Shown: positions 7,739 to 13,683 of the stretch, piece after piece | Numbering within the stretch: position 1 is the first letter of the stretch | Layout of the letters: the number at the start of each line of letters is the position of its first letter | From: DASRHY01 sp046765875 | GTDB taxonomy: Bacteria > Actinomycetota > Actinomycetes > Propionibacteriales > Kribbellaceae | Direction: 5' to 3' | DNA length: 17,667 nucleotides | NCBI GenBank assembly: GCA_046765875.1 | Contig: JBKPSJ010000010.1 | Location: forward strand, 1 to 17,667 | Program-made: the position numbers and the translations under genes | The notes under the pieces: generated by a model | The model's database searches: none | The model's input: only the letters and a program-made list of their open reading frames with translations | What the model was told of the DNA's origin: nothing

Positions 7739-8067
7739 GACGCCGTCACCTGGATCTCGCCGTGCTCGAAGCAGCTCCTGGTTCCGGTGTGACAGGCCGG
7801 GCCCTCCTGGTCCACCAGTACGAGCAGTGTGTCGGCGTCGCAGTCGACCAGGACCTGCTTGACGTGCTGGCGGTTGCCACTGGTCTCGCCCTTGACCCAG
7901 TAGTCCTGCCGGCTCCGCGACCAGAACGTGGTCCGGCCGGTGTCGGCGGTACGGCGTACGGCCTCGGCGTTCATCCAGCCGACCATCAGTACCTCGCGGG
8001 TGTCGTACTGCTGGACGACCGCCGGGATCAGCCCGGCCGCGTCGTACTCGAGCTCTGTGGGGGTCAC
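7735..8067 (-). CDS. hisI: Phosphoribosyl-AMP cyclohydrolase
   Basis: HisI hydrolyses the purine ring of PR-AMP in histidine biosynthesis (third step). 110 residues, a stand-alone enzyme without the HisE domain. Metal-binding motifs are intact: DCDADT at 75-80 (D75, C76, D77, D79) and ACHTGTRSC at 91-99 (C92, H93, C99). The GTG at 8067 is chosen because homologous sequence begins there (ELEYDAAGLIPAVVQQ); the much longer open frame would overlap the divergent dipeptidase gene and is low in family likeness. Only a weak ribosome site is seen; a GACAAT hexamer 6 bases before the GTG could be a -10 box of a leaderless transcript. It is the first gene of the trp string, the only histidine gene here, and overlaps trpE by 4 bases. 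Confidence 0.96.
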   Translation of the reverse strand: MTPTELEYDAAGLIPAVVQQYDTREVLMVGWMNAEAVRRTADTGRTTFWSRSRQDYWVKGETSGNRQHVKQVLVDCDADTLLVLVDQEGPACHTGTRSCFEHGEIQVTAS

Positions 8068-8073
8068 CGGCTC

Positions 8074-8107
8074 ATTGTCCCCGATGGACGCTTGCCACAG
8101 CGTGGCA
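8074..8107 (-). promoter_or_regulatory. Putative hisI-trp promoter with 6-base palindrome
   Basis: A perfect inverted repeat TGCCAC-AGC-GTGGCA occupies 8093-8107, with outer bases that partly continue the pairing. On the minus strand a GACAAT hexamer (8074-8079) follows, 6 bases before the hisI GTG, a spacing that would place transcription start at or next to the start codon. No good -35 hexamer is visible; the palindrome overlies the region where one would be. Reading: candidate operator plus -10 for the hisI-trp string. This is inference from position only. Confidence 0.3.
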
Positions 8108-8155
8108 GGACCGGGCGACCACGAGGGTCGGCGTCGCGGCCTCGCCGGGCGGCAG

Positions 8156-8237
8156 GTGTTGGGCGAGGATGACAGGATCACGGGCCGTGACCACGTCCGG
8201 GTGTTGGGCGGGGATGGCAGGATCGCGGGCATGACCG
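8156..8237 (+). repeat. Near-duplicate translation start region (45-base period)
   Basis: Two copies of GTGTTGGGCG(A/G)GGATG(A/G)CAG-GATC(A/G)CGGGC lie at 8156-8185 and 8201-8230, differing at three purine positions over 30 bases, followed by CGTGACC in the first and ATGACC in the second. The second copy contains the ribosome site and ATG of the dipeptidase gene; the first contains an equivalent GTG-ACC at 8187. Because of a one-base length difference the two starts are 44 bases apart and out of frame. It looks like a tandem duplication of the initiation region. Confidence 0.85.
8187..8234 (+). CDS. Possible 15-codon upstream ORF coupled to dipeptidase
   Basis: Starting at the GTG of the first copy of the duplicated initiation region, a frame of 15 codons (V-T-T-S-G-C-W-A-G-M-A-G-S-R-A) ends in a TGA at 8232-8234 that overlaps the dipeptidase ATG in an ATGA junction. 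An AGGA sits upstream at the same spacing as for the dipeptidase. The peptide could be a by-product of the duplication, or a translated leader that passes ribosomes to the dipeptidase start. There is no family evidence for it. Confidence 0.25.
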   Translation: MTTSGCWAGMAGSRA

Positions 8238-9352
8238 CCGACCGGATCCTCGACCTGCTCGACCGCCACCCGCTGATCGACGGGCACAACGACCTGCCGT
8301 GGGCGATCCGCGAGCTGACCGGCTACGACATGGACGCCGCCGACCTGGCCGCCGGCGTGCCGTCGCTGCACACCGACCTGCCGCGGCTGCGGGCCGGCCG
8401 GGTCGGCGCCCAGTTCTGGTCGCTATGGGTCCCGACCAACACCGACGGCGGTACGGCGGTCCGGCACACTCTCGAGCAGATCGACTTCGTCCGCCGGTTC
8501 GTCGCCCGCTACCCCGATCGGCTGGCGCTGGCGGTCACCGCCGACGAGGTCGAGGCCGCGTTCGGGTCCGGCCGGGTGGCGTCGCTGATGGGTATGGAGG
8601 GCGGCCACTCGATCGACTCGTCGCTCGGCACTTTGCGGGTGATGCGTGAGCTCGGCGTGCGGTACATGACGCTGACGCACAACGACAACGTCCCGTGGGC
8701 GGACTCTGCCACCGACGAGCGGGTGCTCGGCGGGCTGAACGAGTTCGGCGAGCAGGTGGTGGCCGAGATGAACCGGATCGGCATGCTGGTCGACCTGTCG
8801 CACGTGTCGGCGGACGTGATGCGGCACGCGCTGCGGGTGACGTCGGCGCCGGTGATCTTCAGCCATTCGTCGGCGCGGGCGTTGTGCGACGTACCGCGGA
8901 ATGTGCCCGACGACGTGCTCGCGACCCTGCCTGCGAACGGCGGCGTGTGCATGGTCACGTTCGTGCCGATGTTCGTGTCGCCTGCGGTCGCTTTGTGGTT
9001 CGACTCGCTGGCTTCGGTCGCGCGAGAGCGTGGTGAGAGTCCGGCCGACTTCAACGTGATGAACAAGCTGATGGCAGAGCACTCGGAGACGCAGCCGGAA
9101 GCCACCGTGGACGACGTCGTACAGCACATCGAGCACGTCCGCGAGGTCGCCGGGATCGACCACATCGGCATCGGCGGCGACTACGACGGCTGCACGATCA
9201 CACCGGCCGGGATGGCGGACGTGTCGTCGTACCCCGTGCTGTTCGAGACGCTCGCCGAGCGCGGCTGGAGCGACGAGGACCTGGTGAAGCTTGCCGGCGG
9301 CAACGTTCTACGGGTGCTCCGCGCCGCCGAATTGGTGGCTACTCCGGCCTGA
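8231..9352 (+). CDS. Membrane dipeptidase (renal dipeptidase family, peptidase M19)
   Basis: 373 residues. M19 enzymes are zinc-dependent dipeptidases of the amidohydrolase fold, acting on L-L or L-D dipeptides. Ligands are visible: H19 and D21 in IDGHND, E123 in GMEGGH, H191 in DLSHVS, H212 in FSHSSARAL, and a late GGDYDG stretch that fits the substrate/metal Asp region. No signal peptide or membrane anchor is seen, so the protein is probably cytoplasmic despite the family name. The ATG at 8231 has CAGGA about 8 bases upstream and begins exactly where homology should begin (TADRILDLLDRHPLIDGHND); the frame is open further upstream but overlaps hisI. Its 3' end overlaps the convergent acetyltransferase gene by 14 bases. 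Substrate unknown; cell-wall peptide recycling or D-amino-acid dipeptides are possible. Confidence 0.94.
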   Translation: MTADRILDLLDRHPLIDGHNDLPWAIRELTGYDMDAADLAAGVPSLHTDLPRLRAGRVGAQFWSLWVPTNTDGGTAVRHTLEQIDFVRRFVARYPDRLALAVTADEVEAAFGSGRVASLMGMEGGHSIDSSLGTLRVMRELGVRYMTLTHNDNVPWADSATDERVLGGLNEFGEQVVAEMNRIGMLVDLSHVSADVMRHALRVTSAPVIFSHSSARALCDVPRNVPDDVLATLPANGGVCMVTFVPMFVSPAVALWFDSLASVARERGESPADFNVMNKLMAEHSETQPEATVDDVVQHIEHVREVAGIDHIGIGGDYDGCTITPAGMADVSSYPVLFETLAERGWSDEDLVKLAGGNVLRVLRAAELVATPA

Positions 9353-10187
9353 TCAGCGCGCGGGTCTCCTCCTGGCGTACGAACCCGGCGGACTCGTACG
9401 TCGCGACCGCTTCGGTGTTGAACGCGGGTGTCGCCACGGTGGCACCGCTCGCACCGAGGTCCCGAAGCGCGGCGGCACCGGCCACCGTGATGGCCCGGCC
9501 GTAGCCGTTCCCACGGGCTTCGCGATCGACGCCCATCGGCTCGATGATCCCGGGTCGTCCGGGACCCGCTGACCACACGGTGATCGCGGCGACGGGGTTG
9601 CCCTGCCTGTCGCGGCCGAGCAGGCAGACAGCCTCGCGGTACGCCGCACCGGCCGCCATCGCGTGCCAGCGTTCGATGGTGAACGTCGAGCCGTCGAACG
9701 CGGCCCGCTGGACGGCGACGCGCTCGACCGCGGTGCCGGCGTCCACCCGCTCGATGTCGAGTTCTTGTATGGCCTCGACCGGCTCGCTCAAATCCCGGTG
9801 CAGCACGATCCACGGGTCGTCGGCCAGCCAGCCGGACAGGCTGGTCCGCACGGCGGCGCCGGTCGGCGGGTCGGCATACACCTTCCCGTCGACCAGCACC
9901 TCCGCGAGGTCGCCCGCGATCTCGTCGCCGAGACCGGTGTCGGCCAGCGCCGCCGGGGCGATCGCCAGCCGCAGATAGTCCGGCTCGTCCAGCAGTCCGA
10001 TCGCCATGGTCTCGCCGTCGCGAGACCAGCGGCGTACCGCCTCGGCCGTCCGCTCGGCGCCGAACCGCTGGAACCAGCCCAGGTCACCCGGGTGCACCTG
10101 GGTCACGCTGCCGCCGACCGGCTGCCAGCGCGCGAGCGTCTCGACGATCTCGGGCAGGTCGCCCGGATCGGGCGTTGTACAGCTCAT
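9339..10187 (-). CDS. GNAT-family N-acetyltransferase
   Basis: 282 residues. The C-terminal half (about 143-282) is a GNAT fold: the acetyl-CoA loop reads REARGNGYGRAI (222-233), matching the R/QxxGxG/A motif, preceded by a beta strand with IIEPMGVD and followed by ATPAFNTEAVATYESAGF, the usual end of the fold. The N-terminal half (1-140) is less clear and may be a second, degenerate GNAT-like domain, as in tandem GNAT proteins. The ATG at 10187 gives the full frame; no strong ribosome site is visible. The stop overlaps the end of the dipeptidase gene. The substrate cannot be inferred. It lies 59 bases downstream of the HesB-like gene on the same strand and may be co-transcribed. Confidence 0.88.
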   Translation of the reverse strand: MSCTTPDPGDLPEIVETLARWQPVGGSVTQVHPGDLGWFQRFGAERTAEAVRRWSRDGETMAIGLLDEPDYLRLAIAPAALADTGLGDEIAGDLAEVLVDGKVYADPPTGAAVRTSLSGWLADDPWIVLHRDLSEPVEAIQELDIERVDAGTAVERVAVQRAAFDGSTFTIERWHAMAAGAAYREAVCLLGRDRQGNPVAAITVWSAGPGRPGIIEPMGVDREARGNGYGRAITVAGAAALRDLGASGATVATPAFNTEAVATYESAGFVRQEETRALIRPE

Positions 10188-10246
10188 GCCCCGATCAGAT
10201 CAGCGGACCGTTGTCCGGGGCAACTGGGTTATCGCTGCCGCCGGAT

Positions 10247-10564
10247 CTACTTGGGACCCTGGCCATCCATGCCGGGCAGGCCGGCCTGCGGGATCACGGT
10301 GAACTCCACCGCGCCCTGCGCGTCGACAGCGGCGTCGAGCACCTTGTCGTCAAGCGAATGAGCGGCGCCTTCGTCGAGGAACACCCGCGCGCCACGATCC
10401 TCCACCACCGCGTCGCCGGGCATCGGCGCCTCGGCGGTGTTGAGCGCCAGCTGCGCGCCCGTTGGATCCTGCTGCGAGATCCGTACGCCGGCGTCGCTGG
10501 GTGCGGCGTCCGCGCCGGTGATGCTCTTGATGACTGTGGTCGCGTTCTCGGTGAGGGTGAGCAC
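10247..10564 (-). CDS. HesB/IscA-like protein without cysteines
   Basis: 105 residues beginning LTLTENATTVIKSI, the characteristic N-terminus of the actinobacterial HesB-like family, with the family's later strands AGVRIS, GARVFLDEGAAHSLDD and VEFTV. A-type carriers such as IscA use three conserved cysteines to bind iron or Fe-S clusters; this protein contains no cysteine at all, so a classical carrier role is unlikely. The GTG at 10564 was chosen because AAGGAG (10570-10575) sits 5 bases upstream; an ATG nine codons earlier (10591) has no such site. Its 5' region contains a G-rich tandem repeat. Function unknown. Confidence 0.88.
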   Translation of the reverse strand: MLTLTENATTVIKSITGADAAPSDAGVRISQQDPTGAQLALNTAEAPMPGDAVVEDRGARVFLDEGAAHSLDDKVLDAAVDAQGAVEFTVIPQAGLPGMDGQGPK

Positions 10565-10569
10565 GTGCT

Positions 10570-10575
10570 CTCCTT
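10570..10575 (-). promoter_or_regulatory. Ribosome binding site of the HesB-like gene
   Basis: AAGGAG on the minus strand, 5 bases before a GTG. It decides the start of the HesB-like protein against longer open-frame alternatives. Confidence 0.75.
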
Positions 10576-10635
10576 CGTCGATCGGGTCCATGGTCCCGTG
10601 CCCCATGCCCCCGATCTCCCCAGGCAAACATCCGA

Positions 10636-10672
10636 TCCCACCCACTGAACCCCGTCCCACCCACCGGACCCG
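10636..10672 (-). repeat. 19-base tandem repeat with G-quadruplex potential
   Basis: On the plus strand TCCCACCCAC(T/C)G(A/G)ACCC occurs at 10636 and again at 10655. On the minus strand this gives six runs of at least three G between 10671 and 10637, with five of them separated by 1, 2, 6 and 1 bases, satisfying the usual G3-N1-7 quadruplex rule. It lies 72-108 bases before the HesB-like GTG, inside its presumed leader or promoter, and 10 bases from the first large palindrome. Confidence 0.7.
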
Positions 10673-10681
10673 CCCTTCGCG

Positions 10682-10733
10682 TGGCACCCGCACCGACCAA
10701 TTACGCGCCCAAATCTGGTTGGTACGGGTGCCA
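10682..10733. repeat. Large palindromic repeat, copy 1
   Basis: Two 18-base arms (10682-10699 and 10716-10733) pair with 16 Watson-Crick pairs, one G-T and one mismatch around a 16-base loop. The right arm and flank (TGGTTGGTACGGGTGCCAAG onward, 10716-10739) recur with a single change in copy 2 downstream of the neighbouring gene. It lies in the divergent region between the HesB-like gene and the AbiEi-like gene, ending 51 bases before the latter's ATG. Confidence 0.9.
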
Positions 10734-10784
10734 AGCGGCGTTGTCCACAAGCTCGTCGGCGGCGATGGTGCCCGTCCGGCGAGA

Positions 10785-11813
10785 ATGCGGAAAGTGGACA
10801 AGCTCACAGTCCCGGTACGCCGCCGGCTCGAGCTGCTGATCGGCGGAGCGCTCAGCAGGGGCGAACTGCTCGCACTGGGGTTGAGCGATCCCGATCTTCG
10901 CCGTCTGGTACGACGCGGTCACCTGCAGCACATCTTCGGCCATTACGTCGCCGGTGCGACCGACCCGGAGTTCGCCGCGGCGAGTGCGGCGTACCGGGCG
11001 TTCTCGGGCTCGGTGCTCAGCCACCTCACTGCGGCGCGATTGCTGGATCTGCGCACCTGGGTCGACGGCGGACGGGCTGGCGCTCCACCGGAGAACGCGG
11101 TGTGGCTCACCCGGCCGCCACGGAGCGCACGCCGCGAGAAGCGGGCCGACGTCGTGTTGCGCACAGCGGCGCTGCGACCTGCCGACAAACAACGTCACAA
11201 CCGTGTCGTCATCACGACGCCCGCGCGGACAGCCGTCGATCTCGCCCGCGAACTGCCGCTCCGGGAGGCGCTCGTAACGATGGACCACGTTCTGGCCGTC
11301 TATGCCGATCGGGCGGAACTTTCCGACGTGCTCGACCGACAGGCCGGCTGGCCCGGTGCTCGGACGGCGCGAGCGGCGCTTTCGCTGGCCGATCCGCGAA
11401 GTGACTCGGTCCTCGAGTCGGTCGCACGAGCGGAGTTCGCGGTGGCTGGGCTGCCCGCGCCGGTGTTGCAGGCCAGCTTCTGGACCGGAAACGGCTGGAC
11501 CCGGGAACGCGTCGACTTCTGGTGGCCGCAGTTCAAGACGTTCGCCGAGGCCGACGGGATGGCGAAGTACGAGGCGGCGACGCCGGAGGAGCGGCGTAGG
11601 CGGATGCGCCGGGCCTTCGCCCGTGAGCAGTACCTCGCCGACCTTGGTCTGGAGTTCGTCCGCTTCGGCTGGGAGGACGCCGTACGAGCTCCTGCAAAGT
11701 TGGCCGGACGGCTCCGCGCGGCGTTCGCCCGCGGATCCCGCCGGCCCGGGACCGTCGGGTGGCGCGCGCCTGACACCGCTCACTACCCCGACCGTGCCCG
11801 GCTGGTTTCATGA
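10785..11813 (+). CDS. AbiEi-type wHTH protein with DUF559/Vsr-like nuclease-type C-terminus
   Basis: 342 residues. Residues about 15-60 (LLIGGALSRGELLALGLSDP, then a basic LVRRGHLQHIFGHYVAG) match the winged-helix N-terminus of the AbiEi antitoxin family. Residues about 205-312 resemble DUF559/Vsr-like endonuclease-type domains: E211 in SVLESVARAEF, D244 in RVDFWWPQF, E255/D257 in FAEADGMAKYE with K261, then EFVRFGWEDAV. The PD-(D/E)xK-like acidic residues are therefore retained, though the usual fully hydrophobic strand before E-x-D-G is modified. No AbiEii-type nucleotidyltransferase toxin is adjacent. The ATG at 10785 is chosen by homology start; a GTG at 10794 is an alternative and the upstream open frame is spurious. 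Palindromic repeats flank it on both sides. Proteins of this layout are common and uncharacterised in actinomycetes. Confidence 0.8.
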   Translation: MRKVDKLTVPVRRRLELLIGGALSRGELLALGLSDPDLRRLVRRGHLQHIFGHYVAGATDPEFAAASAAYRAFSGSVLSHLTAARLLDLRTWVDGGRAGAPPENAVWLTRPPRSARREKRADVVLRTAALRPADKQRHNRVVITTPARTAVDLARELPLREALVTMDHVLAVYADRAELSDVLDRQAGWPGARTARAALSLADPRSDSVLESVARAEFAVAGLPAPVLQASFWTGNGWTRERVDFWWPQFKTFAEADGMAKYEAATPEERRRRMRRAFAREQYLADLGLEFVRFGWEDAVRAPAKLAGRLRAAFARGSRRPGTVGWRAPDTAHYPDRARLVS

Positions 11814-11816
11814 CCT

Positions 11817-11874
11817 GCTTGGCACCCACACCAACCATATCTGGGCCGAAATTTGGTTGGTGCGGGTGCCAAGC
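11817..11874. repeat. Large palindromic repeat, copy 2 (possible bidirectional terminator)
   Basis: Arms 11817-11837 and 11854-11874 pair at 20 of 21 positions around a 16-base loop, a stronger hairpin than copy 1. It begins 3 bases after the stop of the AbiEi-like gene and ends 18 bases before the stop of the convergent ABC gene, so it could terminate transcription from both sides, although no T-run follows. A 9-base GCCAAGCGG at its right edge is repeated directly 12 bases on (11868 and 11880). Confidence 0.9.
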
Positions 11875-11892
11875 GGCCAGCCAAGCGGGGAC

Positions 11893-13683
11893 TTACAGGG
11901 CGGTGCGTTGGGCTATCCAGCTGGCGTGGAGGTGGGAGTAGACGCCTCCGGCGGAGACGAGGGCCGCGTGTGGGCCTCGTTCGACGATGCGGCCCTCGTC
12001 GAAGACGAGGATCTCGTCGGCCGCTTCCGCGGTGGACAGGCGATGGGCGATCGTCACCGACGTACGGCCCGACATCAGGCGCTCGAGGGCGGCGTTGATA
12101 CGGACCTCGGTACCCGGGTCGACCGCAGAGGTCGCCTCGTCGAGGACCAGCAGGTCGGGGTCGGCTATGTACGCCCGAACCAGCGCGACCAATTGCCGCT
12201 CCCCCGCCGACAGCGACTCGCCGCGCTGCCCGACCGGCGAGCGCAACCCGTCAGGCAGCGACTCCAGCCAGTCGGCCAGCCCGAGCGACTCGAATGCCGA
12301 GGTCAGTTCGGAATCGGTCGCCGACGGCCGGCCGAAGGCCACGTTCTCCCCCAGCGAGGCGTCGAACAGATACCCGTCCTGCGGCACCATCACGACCCGC
12401 TCGCGCAGCGACGAGAACGCGATCCTGTGTGCGTCCACGCCATCCAGCAGCACCTGCCCTGACGCCGGGTCCATCAATCTGGTCAACAGTTTGGCGAACG
12501 TGGTCTTGCCCGAGCCCGTCTCGCCGACCACGGCGATGCGGCGGTGTGGCGCGATGGTGACGTTCACGTCCCGGAGCACCGGATCGCCGTCGGGGTAAGC
12601 GAAGTCGACCGCGCGGAACTCGACCGTGATCGGCCCGCGCTGCTGCACCACGCCGTCGGTGCCCGGGTCGGCCACGTCCGCCGGGGTGGCGATGACGCCG
12701 AGCACGCGCCGCCAGCCGGCGAAGGCGCTCTGCGCGTCGGTCAGCACCTGCGTGGCGATCTGCACCGGGTCGGAGAACAGCGCGACCAGGAACATGAACG
12801 CCAGCACCTCGCCGGCCGTCACCTTCCCGTCCACGCCGAGCAGTACGCCGACCACCAGTACACCCGCGTTGGCCAGACCAGCCGCGAGCCCACCGATCGA
12901 GAAGGTCGCGGCGGTCATCGTCTGCGCCTTCGTCGAGGCCCGGCGGAAGTCGTCGATCGAGGCGTCGATCCGCTCCTGCGTACGCCGCTCGATCGCGTAC
13001 GCGCGGACCACCTGGGCACCGACCACCGGCTCGGCGATCGCGGACAGCATGTCGCCGACCTTGGCGCGGACGATCCCGTATGCCGCCGACATCTTGCGCT
13101 GCAGGTACTTCAGGCTCGCGAACAGCGGCAGGAAGCACACCAGCACGACCAGTGCGAGTTGCCAGGAGTAGAAGAACATCACCACGGTCGCGAGCAGCAT
13201 CTGCCCGATGCTCACCAGGAAGATGAACCCGCCGAACTGCAGGAACTGCGAGACCGTGTCGACGTCGGAGGTGACCCGGCTGACCAGTGCGCCGCGGCGC
13301 TCGGTGTTCTGCGTCAGCACCGGCAGATCGTGTACGTGCCGGAACGCGGCGATCCGCATCGTGGCCAGTCCGCCCTCCGAGTTGCGCGCCAGCCGGACCG
13401 TTGTCAGGTACGACGCCCCCGCCGTGAGCACCACGCCGATCGCGCAGGCCAGGCACATCCACGCGACGTACGCGACGTCCGGGCCGCCCGGCGCGGTCAG
13501 GCCGTTGTCGATCGCCTTCTGTACCGCGATCGGGATCACGATCCGCCCGGCGGTCATGGCCAGCGCGAGCAGCAGGGTGACGAACCAGCCGCGCTTGAGC
13601 TCCGGCGACACGCGGATGCCCTGCCGCAGGGTGTCGAGCGCGCCCGCGGCGTCGCGCTGATCGAGCCGGCTGGTCGTGCTCAT
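11893..13683 (-). CDS. ABC exporter half-transporter, catalytic-site subunit
   Basis: 596 residues: a six-helix exporter membrane domain (about 30-320) followed by one ATPase domain. ATPase motifs: Walker A GETGSGKT at 387-394, Q-loop Q435, Walker B LLVLDE at 511-516 with catalytic E516, and switch His H547 in TIAHRLST. The signature is LSAGE (491-495; bases 12199-12213) instead of LSGGQ, a degenerate form. The ATG at 13683 overlaps the stop of the upstream half-transporter in an ATGA junction. The two subunits very probably form a heterodimer; its own Walker A/B pairs with the partner's good LSGGQ to make the hydrolysing site. Membrane-embedded multidrug/lipid/peptide exporters have this form; the substrate is unknown. 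Confidence 0.95.
   Translation of the reverse strand: MSTTSRLDQRDAAGALDTLRQGIRVSPELKRGWFVTLLLALAMTAGRIVIPIAVQKAIDNGLTAPGGPDVAYVAWMCLACAIGVVLTAGASYLTTVRLARNSEGGLATMRIAAFRHVHDLPVLTQNTERRGALVSRVTSDVDTVSQFLQFGGFIFLVSIGQMLLATVVMFFYSWQLALVVLVCFLPLFASLKYLQRKMSAAYGIVRAKVGDMLSAIAEPVVGAQVVRAYAIERRTQERIDASIDDFRRASTKAQTMTAATFSIGGLAAGLANAGVLVVGVLLGVDGKVTAGEVLAFMFLVALFSDPVQIATQVLTDAQSAFAGWRRVLGVIATPADVADPGTDGVVQQRGPITVEFRAVDFAYPDGDPVLRDVNVTIAPHRRIAVVGETGSGKTTFAKLLTRLMDPASGQVLLDGVDAHRIAFSSLRERVVMVPQDGYLFDASLGENVAFGRPSATDSELTSAFESLGLADWLESLPDGLRSPVGQRGESLSAGERQLVALVRAYIADPDLLVLDEATSAVDPGTEVRINAALERLMSGRTSVTIAHRLSTAEAADEILVFDEGRIVERGPHAALVSAGGVYSHLHASWIAQRTAL

Noticed and set aside
7928..8230. Upstream open frame before the dipeptidase ATG
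   Set aside because: It overlaps hisI in antisense and lacks family sequence; the homology and ribosome site begin at 8231.
8068..8230. Trp attenuator or leader peptide before the trp genes
   Set aside because: No run of Trp codons and no competing hairpin set was found on the minus strand upstream of hisI.
10636..10740. CRISPR-like repeat array
   Set aside because: Only two adjacent 19-base units and one palindrome; no regularly spaced repeats with unique spacers and no cas genes.
10437..10784. Upstream open frame before the AbiEi-like protein
   Set aside because: It runs antisense through the HesB-like gene and across a palindrome; homology begins near 10785.
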